A stretch of DNA of 64,000 bases from Pseudomonadota bacterium. Its GTDB lineage: Bacteria > Pseudomonadota > Alphaproteobacteria > Acetobacterales > Acetobacteraceae. Under the pieces are notes generated by a model, which saw nothing but the letters and a program-made list of their open reading frames with translations, was not told the origin of the DNA and did not search any database. Numbering within the stretch: the first letter of the stretch is position 1; each line of letters begins with the position of its first letter. The translations under genes were made by a program, and so were the position numbers. Location: the NCBI GenBank assembly GCA_021851785.1, contig JAJZBV010000012.1, positions 1 through 64,000 of the forward strand, in the 5' to 3' direction. This document shows, one piece after another, positions 62,846 to 64,000 of this stretch.

Positions 62846-64000
62846 TGGCGAGCGTGGCGGCGGCGCGGGAGGCGGCTCTTGCCCCGCCGCCGCTGCTCCA
62901 GGCGAGCGGGATCGAGAAAACCTTTGGCTCGACGCGCGCCCTCGCCGGGGCCGATCTGGCATTGGCCGCCGGCGAGGTGCATGGCCTGCTCGGCGCCAAT
63001 GGCGCCGGCAAATCCACCCTCTCGCGCGTCATCAGCGGCCATGTCCGGCGCGATCGTGGCGAGCTGCTGTGGCGCGGCGCCAGTTTCGACCCGAGCGGCC
63101 CGCGCGAGGCGATCGCCGCCGGGATCGGCATGGTGATGCAGGAGACCAGCCTCGCCCCTGATCTCTCGGTCCTCGAAAACATCTTTCTCCCCGATCTCGC
63201 CCGCCCCGGACGGCTTTCGCGCGGCAACTGGCGGATGCGGGCGGAGGAGATCCTCGAAACCCTCGGCCAGACTGCCTCCCTGCCGCTCGCGGTCGAGGTC
63301 CGGCGGCTTTCGGCGGCGCAGCGGCAATTGGTCGAAATCGCCAAGGCGCTCGCCGTCGAGGCCGCGCTGATCATTTTCGACGAGCCCACCGCCTCCTTGA
63401 GCCCGGGCGAGGTCGAGCGCCTCTTCGATGTCATGGCGCGGCTCCGCGCCGGCGGGCGCGGTCTGGTGTTCGTCTCGCACCGGCTCGAGGAAGTGCTCGC
63501 GATCACCGACCGCGTGACGGTGATGCGCGAGGGGCGGACGGTCGCCCGGGCGCTGCCGACGGCGCGCCTGAGCCAGGCCGATATCGTGCGGCTGATGGTC
63601 GGCCAGGAACTCGGGCGCATCCATCAGCCCCGCGCCGCCGTCGGCGCGACGGCGCCGGTGCTCGCGGTGCGCGGTCTTAGCGCGCCGCCGATGGTGCGCG
63701 ATGTCTCGTTCACGCTTCATCGCGGCGAAATCCTCGGCCTGGGCGGGCTGGTCGGCGCCGGGCGGTCGGAAACGCTGGAGACCCTGTTCGGCCTCCGCGC
63801 TAAAGCCGCCGGCGACATCCACCTCCATGGCCGCCCTTTCGCCGCGCGCCATCCGGCGCAGGCGATCAGGGCCGGCATCGCCTTCGTCCCCGAGGACCGG
63901 CGCGGCCAGAGCATCATTCCCGATTTCTCGGTGCGCGAAAATCTCCTCCTCGGCCATCTCTCGGCCCATCGCGGCTTCGGCCTCGGCACGCGCGCGCGCG
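62845..64000 (+). CDS. Sugar ABC transporter ATPase (RbsA-like, tandem ABC), truncated by window edge
   Basis: The open frame from ATG 62845 to the window end is absent from the ORF track because no stop is reached. Domain 1: Walker A HGLLGANGAGKSTLSRVIS, signature-like LSAAQRQLVEIAKALA, Walker B ALIIFDEPTASLS. Domain 2 begins LAVRGLSAPPMVRDVSF with LGGLVGAGRSETLE in place of a standard P-loop, the usual asymmetry of RbsA/MglA-type ATPases. The remaining ~110 residues and probably the permease lie to the right. Confidence 0.92.
   Translation, partial: MASVAAAREAALAPPPLLQASGIEKTFGSTRALAGADLALAAGEVHGLLGANGAGKSTLSRVISGHVRRDRGELLWRGASFDPSGPREAIAAGIGMVMQETSLAPDLSVLENIFLPDLARPGRLSRGNWRMRAEEILETLGQTASLPLAVEVRRLSAAQRQLVEIAKALAVEAALIIFDEPTASLSPGEVERLFDVMARLRAGGRGLVFVSHRLEEVLAITDRVTVMREGRTVARALPTARLSQADIVRLMVGQELGRIHQPRAAVGATAPVLAVRGLSAPPMVRDVSFTLHRGEILGLGGLVGAGRSETLETLFGLRAKAAGDIHLHGRPFAARHPAQAIRAGIAFVPEDRRGQSIIPDFSVRENLLLGHLSAHRGFGLGTRAR

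Noticed and set aside
1-64000. tRNA or rRNA genes
   Set aside because: I read all intergenic gaps and saw no cloverleaf-like sequence with TTCGAATC-type arms or rRNA signatures. A tRNAscan run would settle this.

Overview
The window is about 64 kb of GC-rich alphaproteobacterial chromosome, most likely from the Acetobacteraceae (Rhodospirillales). The assignment rests on gene content seen here: a fused transaldolase/phosphoglucose isomerase, a short alphaproteobacterial-type ProS, GluQ, a COX15-like CtaA, Bpt/Ate and strongly GC-biased third codon positions. Most genes are housekeeping. Both window edges cut through genes: a repeat-rich secreted protein on the left and a sugar ABC ATPase on the right. 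Neither edge gene appears in the supplied ORF track because its frame is open to the edge.

Layout. 1-3.1 kb: two exported proteins on the minus strand, an SdrD B-like/Gln-Asn-Gly repeat protein and a PEP-CTERM protein. 3.3-7.6 kb: RND efflux pump with its adaptor. 7.7-10.5 kb: serC-serA serine operon. 10.6-15.6 kb: HD-GYP protein, ftsK, HNH nuclease, gluQ. 15.6-18.6 kb: dctP-dctQ-dctM TRAP transporter. 18.6-24.9 kb: gabD, gor, dapB, metK, trmB and a divergent ModE-like regulator. 24.9-31.7 kb: proS-lolC-lolD-dnaE. 31.8-33.7 kb: TPR protein with a glycosyltransferase-like C-terminus. 33.7-42.2 kb: rpiA-gntK-ctaA-tldD on the minus strand, divergent from tal-pgi, gnd and pgl (pentose phosphate functions, no zwf). 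42.3-45.6 kb: peptide-type ABC binding protein and two permeases without ATPases. 45.8-48.3 kb: yggT, folD, flavin amine oxidase. 48.5-50.3 kb: an AT-richer island with a DUF262 protein and a HEPN protein. 50.8-53.6 kb: bpt and a Hint-domain secreted protein. 53.7-56.1 kb: cobalamin riboswitch, Ni/Co permease, PhyH-type dioxygenase. 56.3-61.8 kb: two large divergent glycosyltransferases. 61.9-64 kb: sugar ABC binding protein and ATPase.

The most interesting locus is the DUF262-HEPN island. Its composition differs from the rest of the window, its DUF262 frame breaks exactly at an in-frame A AAA AAG slippery heptamer, a HEPN RNase-like gene with an RNSIAH motif follows 2 bp after the extended frame, and inverted copies of a local dispersed repeat lie on both sides. 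It looks like a small defence-type cassette, possibly using programmed -1 frameshifting.

A second theme is a family of hairpin-forming intergenic repeats (AAAAGTYTTTTKGSTTCTTTTT type, sometimes joined to a GGGCAGTG..CACTGCCC hairpin). I count at least seven copies, five of them between consecutive co-directional genes. All functional calls are from reading sequence motifs; no database search was possible.
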